Assembly (NCBI GenBank): GCA_018651745.1
Contig: JABIDL010000040.1
Location: 25,848-89,847, forward strand
Reading direction: 5' to 3'
Length of the DNA stretch: 64,000 nucleotides
Source of the DNA: Candidatus Neomarinimicrobiota bacterium
GTDB lineage: Bacteria > Fidelibacterota > Marinisomatia > Marinisomatales > TCS55
Below, one piece after another: positions 41,696-51,028 of this stretch. Each line of letters opens with the position of its first letter. The first letter of the stretch is position 1. Below the pieces are notes generated by a model, which was given only the letters and a program-made list of their open reading frames with translations, made no database searches and was not told where the DNA came from. The position numbers were made by a program, and so were the translations under genes.

Positions 41696-43054
41696 ATGTC
41701 AAAATCTCAGTTAAAATCCTTACCATCTGTATCTGAAGTGTTACTTGAAGTAGGGGCGGATATGTCTCTGCATAATGACTATATAAAATATATAATTAAT
41801 CAAGAATTGAAATGGATGCGATCTAAAGCAAAAGGCGGAAATTTTCCTGATAAACGTAAACAAATTTTAAAAAAAATTATCCAAAAAATTAAGGAAGCAC
41901 AAACTGGATCTCATTCATCGGTCATCAATGGTACCGGAATCGTTCTCCATACTGGATTTGGTCGAGCACCAATGTCTAAAAAAATCATTAAATCGGTAAC
42001 CGCAAAACTGGAACAATATTCCAACATCGAATTGGATTTGTCCTCAGGAAAAAGAGGTCAGCGACAGGATCATTGTAGAAGGAATTTATCTGCTTTATGC
42101 CGGTCGGATGATTCTATGGCTGTCAATAACAATGCAGCCGCAGTTTTTCTTTGTTTAAACACCTTTGCTGAAGGAAAAGAAGTCATTATTTCACGCGGAC
42201 AGGAAGTCGAAATTGGCGGTTCGTTCAGGATACCGGATGTTATTCGCAAAAGTGGATGCAAAATGGTGGAAGTTGGTACCACAAATCGAACGCGTATCGA
42301 AGATTATCAGAAGGCGATTTCGAAGAATACTGCTTTGCTTCTTTGGGTGCATACCAGCAATTATATTGTAAAGGGGTTTACCCAGTCGGTTGACCTAACA
42401 GATTTGGTTGCTCTCGGGCGGAAAGCTAAAATTCCGGTTCTTGCAGATTTGGGCAGCGGAGCTCTTGTGGACATGGATGCCATCGGACTTCCTCAAGAAT
42501 TGCCCGTTTCAGCGGTCATAAAATCGGGTGTGGATGTGGTCACATTCTCTGGTGACAAATTGCTTGGCGGTCCTCAATCTGGCCTTATTGCAGGCAAGAA
42601 AAAACACATATCAACCATCTTAAATAACCCAATTTACCGTACCGTTCGATGTGATAAATGGACGATCGCTCTCTTAGATGAGACGTTAAGACATTATGGG
42701 AATACGAAATCGAATTTAGCCCTCAACCTTTTAAAAACATCTCGAATGACTTTAAAATCTCATGCTGAAAAAATTCTGAAAGGTGTTTTAAAAAAGAAAC
42801 AATCGGCACTTGGAATTTCAATTGTAGAAACAGAAGTAGAAGCTGGAAGCGGCTCACTTCCCGATGCTCCATTGCCAAGTGTTGCGTTAAGGTTTTCCTC
42901 AAATAAATATACGGCTTCCAAACTTTCAGCCGCCTTCAGAAAGCTGAATTATCCCATTGTTGGTTACTGTTCCGGACGAGCATTTTTCATTGATTTAAAA
43001 GCCATTCTTCCCGGGCAACACCTTATCCTGACCGACGCAATTAACCAGATATAA
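41696..43054 (+). CDS. selA: L-seryl-tRNA(Sec) selenium transferase
   Basis: A 452-residue PLP enzyme converting Ser-tRNA(Sec) to Sec-tRNA(Sec) with selenophosphate. The family N-terminal region is LKSLPSVSEVLLE. INGTGIVLHTGFGRAPMSKK is the conserved NxTGVVLHTNLGRAP block, MAVNNNAAAVFLCLNTFAEG and RGQEVEIGGSFRIPDVIRKS follow, and the PLP lysine is in TFSGDKLLGGPQSGLIAG. The length is normal. The ATG at 41696 is preferred to a TTG at 41639 that would overlap the MFS gene. It sits three bases before selB, as in many selenocysteine-using bacteria. Confidence 0.95.
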   Translation: MSKSQLKSLPSVSEVLLEVGADMSLHNDYIKYIINQELKWMRSKAKGGNFPDKRKQILKKIIQKIKEAQTGSHSSVINGTGIVLHTGFGRAPMSKKIIKSVTAKLEQYSNIELDLSSGKRGQRQDHCRRNLSALCRSDDSMAVNNNAAAVFLCLNTFAEGKEVIISRGQEVEIGGSFRIPDVIRKSGCKMVEVGTTNRTRIEDYQKAISKNTALLLWVHTSNYIVKGFTQSVDLTDLVALGRKAKIPVLADLGSGALVDMDAIGLPQELPVSAVIKSGVDVVTFSGDKLLGGPQSGLIAGKKKHISTILNNPIYRTVRCDKWTIALLDETLRHYGNTKSNLALNLLKTSRMTLKSHAEKILKGVLKKKQSALGISIVETEVEAGSGSLPDAPLPSVALRFSSNKYTASKLSAAFRKLNYPIVGYCSGRAFFIDLKAILPGQHLILTDAINQI

Positions 43055-43060
43055 ACCGTG

Positions 43061-44920
43061 ATGCAGGTTGTCATCGGAACAGCAGGACATATTGATCACG
43101 GAAAAACATCTCTCGTTGAAGCGCTTACCGGAACCAACACTGATAATCTCGATGAGGAAAAATCAAGAGGAATGACGATCAATCTGGGGTTTGCTTACCT
43201 CAACGAAAACATCACGATTATTGACGTCCCAGGGCATGAAAAATTTGTGCGTAATATGGTGGCGGGTGTTTCCACCATAGACGTGGCGCTTCTCGTCATA
43301 GCTGCCGATGATGGAATCATGCCTCAAACGAGGGAGCATTTACAGATATTGTTGCATCTTGGAATTCCTAAATGTGTGGTTGCTTTAACTAAAGTGGATA
43401 GAGTGCAGGATGCCGAATGGATTGAACTTGTGACCTTGGATATTCAACAATTGCTGGAAGAGTCACCTTTCTCTGATGCGCCTATTATTCCAACTTCAAC
43501 TATTACAGGAGAGGGTATTGATACTGTGCGAAATACATTGCTTAAAGAAGCCAAATCATTAAAGGCTACCCTTGATACAGGAATTTTCCGAATGCCTATT
43601 GATCGCGTATTTCATAAAAAAGGATTTGGAGTGGTGGTTACAGGAACTGTTTTATCCGGTGCACTTCATAAGGGAAATGATTTAGAAGTTCTACCGAGAA
43701 AAATCAAAGGGAAAGCCCGCGGAATGCAAACACATTTAGCTGAAACGGATACCATTCAAATTGGAGATAGAGCTGCGATCAATATCGCCGGAGTAGACGC
43801 CGAACATTTATGGCGAGGTTGCGAACTTCTTTCACCCGGCTGGATTAAGCCCACTCAACGCTTGGCATTGCAGGTAAACCTTCTTCCTGATACACGTTGG
43901 AAAATCAAGGATAAGCAGCGAATTCGTTTACATATCGGGACAGCCGAGGTTTTAGGAAGAGCGAAATTATTTGGATTAAAACCTCTTAAACACGGCGATT
44001 CTGCGCATTTGATGCTTGACCTCGAAAAACCTATCTCTGCCGCCATGGATGATAAATTGATTCTTCGATCATATTCTCCAATGGAAACCATTGCCGGCGG
44101 AACAGTATTAGACACCGATCTCCCGCAAGGGAAAATGCTTAAATCATGGATTGCAGATCTTCCAGAAACTCTGATTGAAAGATTTAAGCACCGCGTGGAT
44201 TTTTATAGAAATGATTCACAAACTGTGACCGTTTATTCCCGGATTTTTCATTTACCGGAATCAGAAATCAAAAGTATGGTTGAATCGTTAGGATTCATCA
44301 TTGAAAAAGAATTGGTATTAAATCCGGATGCAAAGGCAGGGAATCGAGAAAAAGTGTTACACTATTTAGAAGGATTTCACCAATCAAAACCATATAAAAA
44401 GGCTGTAAATATGGAAATGATTCAAAACAAAATTGATTTATCAAAAGGTAGTTTGAAAATGGTTTTAGTTGATCTTGTAAAAGAAGGTCGAATTAAGGAA
44501 AGTTTATCCGGCTTTGCATTGATGAATCATGAGGTGAAATTATCTGAAGAAGACCGTAAAAAAGCGGAAAAAATTTCTGCATTTCTGAAAAATGAAGGAT
44601 ATCAGCTTTCAAAAGTAATAGATGTAGCTGACCGGACAAATTTGGACCCAAAAATGGTTTTGGAACTTCTACATATTTTAAAAGACGAAGGATTGACTGA
44701 TATGGTAGGGGATCAGTTTTGGATTCATTCAACTTCGGCTCTATCACTTTCTCAAAGTTTACAATCCTTTTTTAAAAATCATGATTCTCTTGATGTGAAC
44801 ACATTTAAAGAATTAACCGGAACGACACGAAAATCTGCTATTCCGCTCTTGGAATTTTGTGACGCTAAAGATTGGACCCACCGTGACGGAAATGTGCGTA
44901 TGAAAGGGCGGTTTTCCTGA
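43061..44920 (+). CDS. selB: Selenocysteine-specific translation elongation factor SelB
   Basis: A 619-residue GTPase that brings Sec-tRNA(Sec) to UGA codons next to a SECIS hairpin. G1 is GTAGHIDHGKTSLVEALTG (about 5-23), followed by G2 with SRGMTINLGFAYL, G3 DVPGHEKFVRNMVAG and G4 ALTKVDR. EF-Tu-like domains II and III follow (FRMPIDRVFHKKGFGVVVTG). The C-terminal half (about 370-619) holds winged-helix repeats that bind SECIS. A GTG at 43058 directly before the ATG is an alternative start. Its stop overlaps the mutS start (TGATG). selD and tRNA-Sec are not in the window. Confidence 0.95.
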   Translation: MQVVIGTAGHIDHGKTSLVEALTGTNTDNLDEEKSRGMTINLGFAYLNENITIIDVPGHEKFVRNMVAGVSTIDVALLVIAADDGIMPQTREHLQILLHLGIPKCVVALTKVDRVQDAEWIELVTLDIQQLLEESPFSDAPIIPTSTITGEGIDTVRNTLLKEAKSLKATLDTGIFRMPIDRVFHKKGFGVVVTGTVLSGALHKGNDLEVLPRKIKGKARGMQTHLAETDTIQIGDRAAINIAGVDAEHLWRGCELLSPGWIKPTQRLALQVNLLPDTRWKIKDKQRIRLHIGTAEVLGRAKLFGLKPLKHGDSAHLMLDLEKPISAAMDDKLILRSYSPMETIAGGTVLDTDLPQGKMLKSWIADLPETLIERFKHRVDFYRNDSQTVTVYSRIFHLPESEIKSMVESLGFIIEKELVLNPDAKAGNREKVLHYLEGFHQSKPYKKAVNMEMIQNKIDLSKGSLKMVLVDLVKEGRIKESLSGFALMNHEVKLSEEDRKKAEKISAFLKNEGYQLSKVIDVADRTNLDPKMVLELLHILKDEGLTDMVGDQFWIHSTSALSLSQSLQSFFKNHDSLDVNTFKELTGTTRKSAIPLLEFCDAKDWTHRDGNVRMKGRFS

Positions 44921-47514
44921 TGGCGAAATCTAAACCTCAATCCACTCCGCTCATGCGGCAATTTGATGAAATTAAACGTCAACATACGGATTCTATTCTT
45001 TTATTCCGAATGGGTGATTTTTACGAGACTTTTGCAGAAGATGCGAAGACAGTAGCAAAAATTCTTGGAATTGTACTGACGAAAAGATCAAATGGCGTTG
45101 CTGGCGAAGTTCCGCTGGCAGGATTTCCCTATCATGCTTTGGATCAGTATCTACCGAAGCTGGTAAAGGCCGGGCATCGAGTTGCTATTTGCGAACAGGT
45201 TGAAGATCCGAAATTAGCGAAGGGTATCGTCAAACGTGAAGTAACAGAGGTGGTTACACCGGGGACTATTACATCAGATCAAACTCTCAACGAAAAGTCT
45301 AACAGATTTTTAGGAGCTCTTGCATTTGAAAAAAAATCAGTCGGATTTGCTTTTTTAGACGCTTCCACCGGCGAGTTTTTTTTGGGTGAATCACCCAGAA
45401 AAAACCTTTTGGACATTTTAAGAAAATTCAGCCCTCATGAAATAGTAGTGGCTGAAAGTGTAACCATATCAGATCAAGATTGGTATATCGAATGCATGCC
45501 ATTTATTTCGAGAGTGGAAGATTGGGCAGTGGATAAAGCTGAAGCAATGAGGATTCTAACGGATCATTTTAAGGTAAAATCGCTTAAGGGTTTTGGATGC
45601 AGTTCTATGGATGTTGGCATCACAGCCGGCGGCATGATTTTTCATCATGTTGAGAAAAATTTAAACGGAAATCTTTCGCATGTTTCCGCAGTAAGGCCGA
45701 TTCGAAAAGACGGCTTGATGAATCTTGATGCATTCACAGTTAGGAATCTTGAAATTTTTGCATCACTCGCCACGCAAGGTACGCATGGAACATTGATAGA
45801 TGTGCTGGACGAAACGAATACAGCGGGAGGTGGAAGACTTTTGCGATCGTGGTTGTATCGTCCACTCACTGATTTATTGACAATTCAGGACAGACATAAT
45901 GCGGTGGAAGGGTTTGTCCAAGATAAAAATCGATTATCCGATTTGCGATCTGAATTAAAGGAATTGACCGATCTTGAACGTGCCCTCGGAAAATTGAGTA
46001 AACACATACTCACACCGAGAGAGTTGTTCGGATTCCGATTGAGTCTCGACCGGATTCCGGGGATCAGTCTTATTCTAAAAGATTCTAGCCATTCACAATG
46101 TCAAAAGTTGTCTGAAACTTTTAAGGATGTTTCAAAAATTACGGAGGAAATCAATACAATATTAGCGGATGATCCACCTGCAAAACTTTCACAAATTGGC
46201 GTGATTAGGAATGGCGTAAATGCTGAGTTGGATGATTTGCGAGCATTATCAACGAGCGGAAAACAATGGATCGCTGATCTTCAATCTCAAGAGAGGGAAA
46301 AGACTGGAATCAATTCGCTTAAGATCGGATTTAACAGAGTGTTCGGATATTTTATAGAAGTAACCAAAGCCAATCAAGATTTGGTCCCCGAGGATTATAT
46401 TCGAAAGCAAACCCTCGTGAATTCAGAAAGGTACATCACACCGGATCTCAAGGAATACGAAGAAAAAATTCTTTCTGCAGATGAACGGATTTGCGAAATT
46501 GAATCAAAGATTTATTTCACATTGTGCGATCACATTTTATCTGAAGCCAAGTCAATTCAAGTAAATGCACATGTGTTGAATCGGTTGGATGTTTTATCCA
46601 CATTCGCTCAGGTTGCCATCGACCATCATTATTGCAAACCCGAAATGGTGGAAGAAAATGTGATAAATTTGAATGAATCACGCCATCCGGTGGTGGAACA
46701 ACTACTTCCTGTAACGGATAGATTCGTACCGAATGATTTGAAAATGGATTCCAAAACCAGTCAGATTCATTTGATCACAGGCCCAAATATGGCCGGAAAA
46801 TCCACGTATTTACGACAAATCGGTCAGATTGTACTTATGGCGCAGATTGGGAGCTTTGTTCCGGCAAAATCAGCAAAACTCGGTATTAGGGACCAATTAT
46901 TTACTCGGGTTGGTGCCAGTGATAATCTTGCCGGTGGCGAGAGCACTTTTTTGGTGGAAATGAATGAAACGGCGAATATTTTGAATAATGCCACCAAACA
47001 AAGTCTGGTTCTGTTAGATGAAATTGGTCGCGGAACTGCCACTTTTGACGGACTTTCACTGGCGTGGGCCATTACCGAATATTTACATAATACGGATGAA
47101 TGTGCATCGCTCACGCTCTTCGCGACGCATTACCACGAACTAACAGATTTGGAACATGCATTAGATCGGCTTCAAAATTATCATGCTGCAGTAAAGGAAT
47201 TTGGTGACAAGATTATTTTCTTAAGAAAAATTTTACCCGGGCCTGGTGATGAGAGTTACGGAATTCATGTCGCAAAAATGGCCGGGTTGCCTATGAGTGT
47301 CATTTCGAGAGCGACAGAAATATTGTCGCACCATATCCGTCAGCAAACTAAAGATGGAACTGCACCAAACAAACCGGCGTCTAATCAGCAATCATTATTT
47401 GAGAAAAAAGAATCGGAATTGCAGAAAGACATTGAAAAAATGAGCATTAACACTATGACGCCACTTGAAGCGCTTGAGACACTCGATAAACTCAAGAAAA
47501 AACACGGTCTTTAA
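44920..47514 (+). CDS. mutS: DNA mismatch repair protein MutS
   Basis: An 864-residue mismatch-recognition ATPase. The mismatch-reading Phe-x-Glu is in LLFRMGDFYETFAEDAKTVA (MGDFYE, about 31-36). The core and clamp domains follow, then the ATPase domain with Walker A TGPNMAGKSTYLRQIGQIVL, SAKLGIRDQLFTRVGASDNL, the ESTFLVEMNETANILNNAT segment, Walker B LVLLDEIGRGTATFDGLSLA and FATHYHEL. The C-terminus has a short tail ending TMTPLEALETLDKLKKKHGL. Length is normal for MutS1. Start overlaps selB and stop overlaps the outer membrane protein gene. Confidence 0.98.
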   Translation: MAKSKPQSTPLMRQFDEIKRQHTDSILLFRMGDFYETFAEDAKTVAKILGIVLTKRSNGVAGEVPLAGFPYHALDQYLPKLVKAGHRVAICEQVEDPKLAKGIVKREVTEVVTPGTITSDQTLNEKSNRFLGALAFEKKSVGFAFLDASTGEFFLGESPRKNLLDILRKFSPHEIVVAESVTISDQDWYIECMPFISRVEDWAVDKAEAMRILTDHFKVKSLKGFGCSSMDVGITAGGMIFHHVEKNLNGNLSHVSAVRPIRKDGLMNLDAFTVRNLEIFASLATQGTHGTLIDVLDETNTAGGGRLLRSWLYRPLTDLLTIQDRHNAVEGFVQDKNRLSDLRSELKELTDLERALGKLSKHILTPRELFGFRLSLDRIPGISLILKDSSHSQCQKLSETFKDVSKITEEINTILADDPPAKLSQIGVIRNGVNAELDDLRALSTSGKQWIADLQSQEREKTGINSLKIGFNRVFGYFIEVTKANQDLVPEDYIRKQTLVNSERYITPDLKEYEEKILSADERICEIESKIYFTLCDHILSEAKSIQVNAHVLNRLDVLSTFAQVAIDHHYCKPEMVEENVINLNESRHPVVEQLLPVTDRFVPNDLKMDSKTSQIHLITGPNMAGKSTYLRQIGQIVLMAQIGSFVPAKSAKLGIRDQLFTRVGASDNLAGGESTFLVEMNETANILNNATKQSLVLLDEIGRGTATFDGLSLAWAITEYLHNTDECASLTLFATHYHELTDLEHALDRLQNYHAAVKEFGDKIIFLRKILPGPGDESYGIHVAKMAGLPMSVISRATEILSHHIRQQTKDGTAPNKPASNQQSLFEKKESELQKDIEKMSINTMTPLEALETLDKLKKKHGL

Positions 47515-48572
47515 TGCGAAGAGTTATTCTACTGACTCTTTTTGCTTTACAGGTAGGTCTTTCGGAAACCTATTGGGTTCGCTATGGTTGGGAAATTTTC
47601 ACCAGTGCCGGTGATGGTCGTTCTCTCGCTTTAGGCAATACGCTCACTGCCATTGGTGGTGGCGCAATTGCACCACTCTTTAATCCGGCGCACGATCCGG
47701 TCCAACTTTCCCGTGGTTTAACTTATGCACACCAAAGCCGATTTGCCGGTCTAATTAATAGTGATCTTGGGGCATTTTCATTGTCGAATTCACTTAAGTG
47801 GCCAATTGGAATTATTTTGTTACATGAAGGTATATCAAACATTCCCAATACACGTGACATTTTGCTGGATTTCGGTGAGGATGGACAGCCGGGAACAGGA
47901 GACGCCGGAGAAGGCGATGGTATTTTAAACGATGGCGAACGACTGGACGAAACAAAAATCAGTTTTTTTAAACATCGGCAAGTGGCAATGATGACCACCC
48001 GGAATTGGACGTTTGGAAAAATGAAAATTGGACTTGGACTCAAAGGGCTTCATCATTCTTTGGGCGAAAATCTTGGGACCGGTATTGGTCTAGACCTTGG
48101 ATTTCTTTACAATTCATGGAACGGCGGAATGATTGGTGTCAGGTTTTCGGACGTGACGTCATCCTGGATTGTTTGGGATAGTGGATCTATTGAAGCTTCA
48201 GCACCGCAGGCTGTGATTGGGATGAGTCAAACTTTTGCTTTTACTAAATTGCCTATTTCTGTAGGGATTTTTACGGACGCTTTGGTGGATCCATCTGGAA
48301 AAACACCGAATGATGATTTTCAATTAATGGATAAAGTAGGCGTTGATTTCCGCTGGGGGATTGAAACTGTAATTAAAGAAAAAGTAGCAGTTAGATTTGG
48401 AAGGAATCGCGCAAAAGCTTACACGACAGGATTGGGACTTAATTGGGACCAATTTGGAATTGATTATGCGTTCCAAACGGCACCCGCAGGAAGTACCCTC
48501 GGAACCAGCCATTATATTTCATTTTCTGTCCATCCCGAATGGATTTTTAATCGGGTTAAATCAATTCTTTAA
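47514..48572 (+). CDS. PorV/PorQ-like outer membrane beta-barrel protein
   Basis: A 352-residue protein with a signal peptide (1-18, ending GLSE). The next stretch GDGRSLALGNTLTAIGGGAI and APLFNPA is the N-terminal signature of the PorV/PorQ/UPF0164 group (SA-RALAMGGA-...NPA). Repeated amphipathic strands run to the end (GLGLNWDQFGIDYAFQ, then HYISFSVHPEW). An acidic loop (FGEDGQPGTGDAGEGDGILN) lies at about 122-141. PorV-type proteins work with type IX secretion, which fits the cargo tails elsewhere in the window, but the assignment is inference. It is coupled to mutS (TAATG). Confidence 0.7.
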   Translation: MRRVILLTLFALQVGLSETYWVRYGWEIFTSAGDGRSLALGNTLTAIGGGAIAPLFNPAHDPVQLSRGLTYAHQSRFAGLINSDLGAFSLSNSLKWPIGIILLHEGISNIPNTRDILLDFGEDGQPGTGDAGEGDGILNDGERLDETKISFFKHRQVAMMTTRNWTFGKMKIGLGLKGLHHSLGENLGTGIGLDLGFLYNSWNGGMIGVRFSDVTSSWIVWDSGSIEASAPQAVIGMSQTFAFTKLPISVGIFTDALVDPSGKTPNDDFQLMDKVGVDFRWGIETVIKEKVAVRFGRNRAKAYTTGLGLNWDQFGIDYAFQTAPAGSTLGTSHYISFSVHPEWIFNRVKSIL

Positions 48573-48642
48573 TTCAATTCATTCCAGTTGTTCTCAAAGG
48601 GTATTATCAGGTACATTCATAGACTTTTTTCGAAAGCAAATT

Positions 48643-49503
48643 ATGATTAAAAGTATGACAGGATTCGGGCGGGGAGAAGTTTCTGCAGGTAATAGCCACA
48701 TTACAGCACAGGTACGTGCTGTGAATGGTCGTTTTTTGGATATCAAGATTCGCGGACTTGAATTAGATCCCATCGTTGAACAAAATATTCGAAAAAAACT
48801 CACAGACTTGATTCAGCGTGGTACAGTAGCATTGACAATAAAATCACTAAATCAAAATGGATCAGGGGAGTTGGTGTTTAACCACTCCAAGATGAAATCA
48901 ATCGCAGATGCAGTTTCTCATGTTGAAAAAGAATTTAATGTCAGTATTTCTCTGGGAGAAGTCATCAAGGCAGATGATCTATTTTCTTCACCTGAAAAAG
49001 GTGTTGAAAGTATGGATGGTGTTGTAGATGCTGTACAAAAAGCTTGCAACCAAATGGAAAAAATGAGATTAGCCGAAGGAAAAAAACTATTAAAGGATTT
49101 ATCAGGAAGAAGTAGTCATATTAAAAAATCCCTAAAAACCTTGAAAAAATTGGCAGAATCCGAAACAAAGAACCGATCCAAAAAATATGCAGAAAAGGTG
49201 CGTGAACTTTCCGATGGAATTGATCTTGATCAAAACCGAATCATTCAGGAAATTGCCATCCTTGCAGAAAAAACAGATGTAACCGAAGAAGTGGTTCGCA
49301 TTGATAGTCATATAGAACAATTTAATACATTGCTGAAATCAAAAAATCCGGTTGGCAAACGCCTCAACTTTATTCTGCAGGAAGTCGGCAGAGAAGTGAA
49401 TACAGTTGGTTCAAAAATTACATCCGACAGGGGAGTGAACCGGGTTGTAGAAATGAAAAACGAACTCGAACGGATGCGTGAACAGGTTCAAAATGTCCTA
49501 TGA
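48643..49503 (+). CDS. yicC: YicC family endoribonuclease
   Basis: A 286-residue protein of the YicC/YloC family, reported as an endoribonuclease that degrades some small RNAs. The family N-terminus MIKSMTGFGRG fixes the start at 48643, although the frame is open upstream to 48397. The C-terminal DUF1732 part has TDVTEEVVRIDSHIEQFNTL, KRLNFILQEVGREVNTVGSK and the closing EMKNELERMREQVQNV. It precedes gmk and rpoZ, the usual order; the four-base overlap with gmk indicates co-translation. Confidence 0.93.
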   Translation: MIKSMTGFGRGEVSAGNSHITAQVRAVNGRFLDIKIRGLELDPIVEQNIRKKLTDLIQRGTVALTIKSLNQNGSGELVFNHSKMKSIADAVSHVEKEFNVSISLGEVIKADDLFSSPEKGVESMDGVVDAVQKACNQMEKMRLAEGKKLLKDLSGRSSHIKKSLKTLKKLAESETKNRSKKYAEKVRELSDGIDLDQNRIIQEIAILAEKTDVTEEVVRIDSHIEQFNTLLKSKNPVGKRLNFILQEVGREVNTVGSKITSDRGVNRVVEMKNELERMREQVQNVL

Positions 49504-50078
49504 AAAATTTCATCGTAATTTCAGCCCCGTCAGGGACGGGAAAAACAACGATATGCCGAAAATTGCAGGATCAATTTTCGGAGTTGGATTTTTCTATTTC
49601 CTGCACAACTCGCCAACAGAGAAAAAACGAAATCAACGGACGTGATTATTTTTTCATTTCCCAAGATGAATTTGAACAGAAAATTTCGGAAAACGCATTT
49701 GCCGAATATGAAAAAGTTCATGGTAATTTTTACTACGGAACATTAAAAGATACACTTGAAACAACACGCTCGGAAAACCGAATGATATTGTTAGAAGTGG
49801 ATGTAAAAGGCGCCATGGCAATCAAATCACTTTATCCCGAGGATACCATCACAATTTTTGTGATGCCTCCCAGTGAAGATCATTTAAGGGGTCGTCTCAA
49901 AAAAAGAGGGACAGATTCTGCGGAACATATTGAAAAAAGATTAGAAAGAATACGAGAAGAATATCCATACAGAGAACGGTTTGACCGTCAGGTTATTAAT
50001 GATAACCTTAACCGAGCCGTTGAAGAATTGATAACAATCATTAGCCCCAAAACTAAAGGAGTACTTTATGGCAGTTAA
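49500..50078 (+). CDS. gmk: Guanylate kinase
   Basis: A 192-residue enzyme phosphorylating GMP to GDP with ATP. P-loop ISAPSGTGKTTICRKL is at about 7-22. The GMP-binding region has SISCTTRQQRKNEINGRDYF, then GNFYYGT, and the lid VFMPPSEDHLRGRLKKRGTD with the arginine-rich stretch LERIREEYPYRERFDRQVIND at the end. Start overlaps yicC and end overlaps rpoZ by 11 bases. Confidence 0.96.
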   Translation: MKNFIVISAPSGTGKTTICRKLQDQFSELDFSISCTTRQQRKNEINGRDYFFISQDEFEQKISENAFAEYEKVHGNFYYGTLKDTLETTRSENRMILLEVDVKGAMAIKSLYPEDTITIFVMPPSEDHLRGRLKKRGTDSAEHIEKRLERIREEYPYRERFDRQVINDNLNRAVEELITIISPKTKGVLYGS

Positions 50079-50349
50079 ACCAGTATCAATGAAGAAAATG
50101 GAAGCACAAAATGTTGATAGTTACCACGCAGTCGTAATTATAGCAAAGCGCGCCCGACAAATCATGCAAGATCGCATCATCAAGGATAGTTTTCTGGAAG
50201 AGGAACCCATTGAGTTTGGGGTTTTCGACGAAATTCCAATGATCGATCCTGAAGATTACGAGGAAAAAGATAAAGCGACGACTGAAGCATTTGATGAATA
50301 TCTTGATGGCAAGCTTGAATGGAAACAGGCCGAAACTCTAGACCTGTAA
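50068..50349 (+). CDS. rpoZ: RNA polymerase omega subunit
   Basis: A 93-residue small RNA polymerase subunit helping assembly of beta-prime and in many bacteria ppGpp binding. The conserved block is DSYHAVVIIAKRARQIMQDR (about 17-36), the omega signature (N-Y-AV-ixAKRAR), followed by an acidic tail. It follows gmk with overlap, the classical gmk-rpoZ pair, and lies near rel/spoT. The ribosome site AAAGGAG is within the end of gmk. Confidence 0.92.
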   Translation: MAVKPVSMKKMEAQNVDSYHAVVIIAKRARQIMQDRIIKDSFLEEEPIEFGVFDEIPMIDPEDYEEKDKATTEAFDEYLDGKLEWKQAETLDL

Positions 50350-50358
50350 TTTGATCTT

Positions 50359-51024
50359 TTGAAACCCAAACTATCCGAACCGGCTCGTCAATATCTTAGA
50401 CAGGTTCGTGATTTGTATGGGGATGAAATTTATTTAGATCTCAAGAAGAATGATCCAATTCCACCTAGCAATCCCGGTGATCTGGATGCATTTAATCTTG
50501 AAATAAGCGAATGCCAAAAATGCTCACTAGGGAAATCACGGACTAAATTTGTTTTTGGTGTTGGTGATCCCAATGCAAATCTATTGCTCGTTGGCGAAGC
50601 GCCGGGGCGGGATGAAGATATTAAGGGCGAGCCGTTTGTAGGCAAATCAGGAAGAATGTTAGATAAAATATTGCGAGCCATTGATCGCAGTCGAGAAAAA
50701 GATGTATTCATTTGCAATGTACTCAAATGCCGACCTCCGGAAAATAGAGATCCACTCGCGACAGAAGTTGAACAATGCGAACCGCATCTATTGAATCAAA
50801 TACGGTTGATTAAGCCTAAACTTATTGTTAGCTTGGGGCGTGTTGCCGGGCAAACCCTTTTGCGTGTGGATAAACCGTTGAAAAGTATGCGGGAGACCAT
50901 TCATGATTATCATGGGATTCCCCTAATCGTAACTTACCATCCGGCAGCCTTGTTGCGAAATGAGAACTTGAAACGGCCAACGTGGGATGATTTTAAAACG
51001 ATAAGAGATTTTTTAGAGGCATAG
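50359..51024 (+). CDS. Type 4 uracil-DNA glycosylase (Fe-S cluster family)
   Basis: A 221-residue repair enzyme removing uracil from DNA. It has the paired cysteines ISECQKCSLGKSRTKFVFGV (about 49-68) of the 4Fe-4S site and the active-site motif LLVGEAPGRDEDIKGEPFVG (about 75-94). NVLKCRPPENRDPLATEVEQ with later cysteines and the C-terminal motif TYHPAALLRNENLKRPTWDD complete the family pattern. The start is TTG at 50359, just 9 bases after rpoZ; the first 45 residues are less conserved. It complements the dUTPase upstream in keeping uracil out of DNA. Confidence 0.93.
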   Translation: MKPKLSEPARQYLRQVRDLYGDEIYLDLKKNDPIPPSNPGDLDAFNLEISECQKCSLGKSRTKFVFGVGDPNANLLLVGEAPGRDEDIKGEPFVGKSGRMLDKILRAIDRSREKDVFICNVLKCRPPENRDPLATEVEQCEPHLLNQIRLIKPKLIVSLGRVAGQTLLRVDKPLKSMRETIHDYHGIPLIVTYHPAALLRNENLKRPTWDDFKTIRDFLEA

Positions 51025-51028
51025 AATA

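Noticed and set aside
41696-44920. Possible tRNA-Sec or SECIS element within the selA-selB region
   Set aside because: The gap between the two genes is only a few bases and no gene in the window continues with recognisable homology past a TGA.
48397-48642. N-terminal extension of yicC
   Set aside because: The added sequence overlaps the upstream outer membrane protein gene and precedes the family's invariant MIKSMTGFGRG start.
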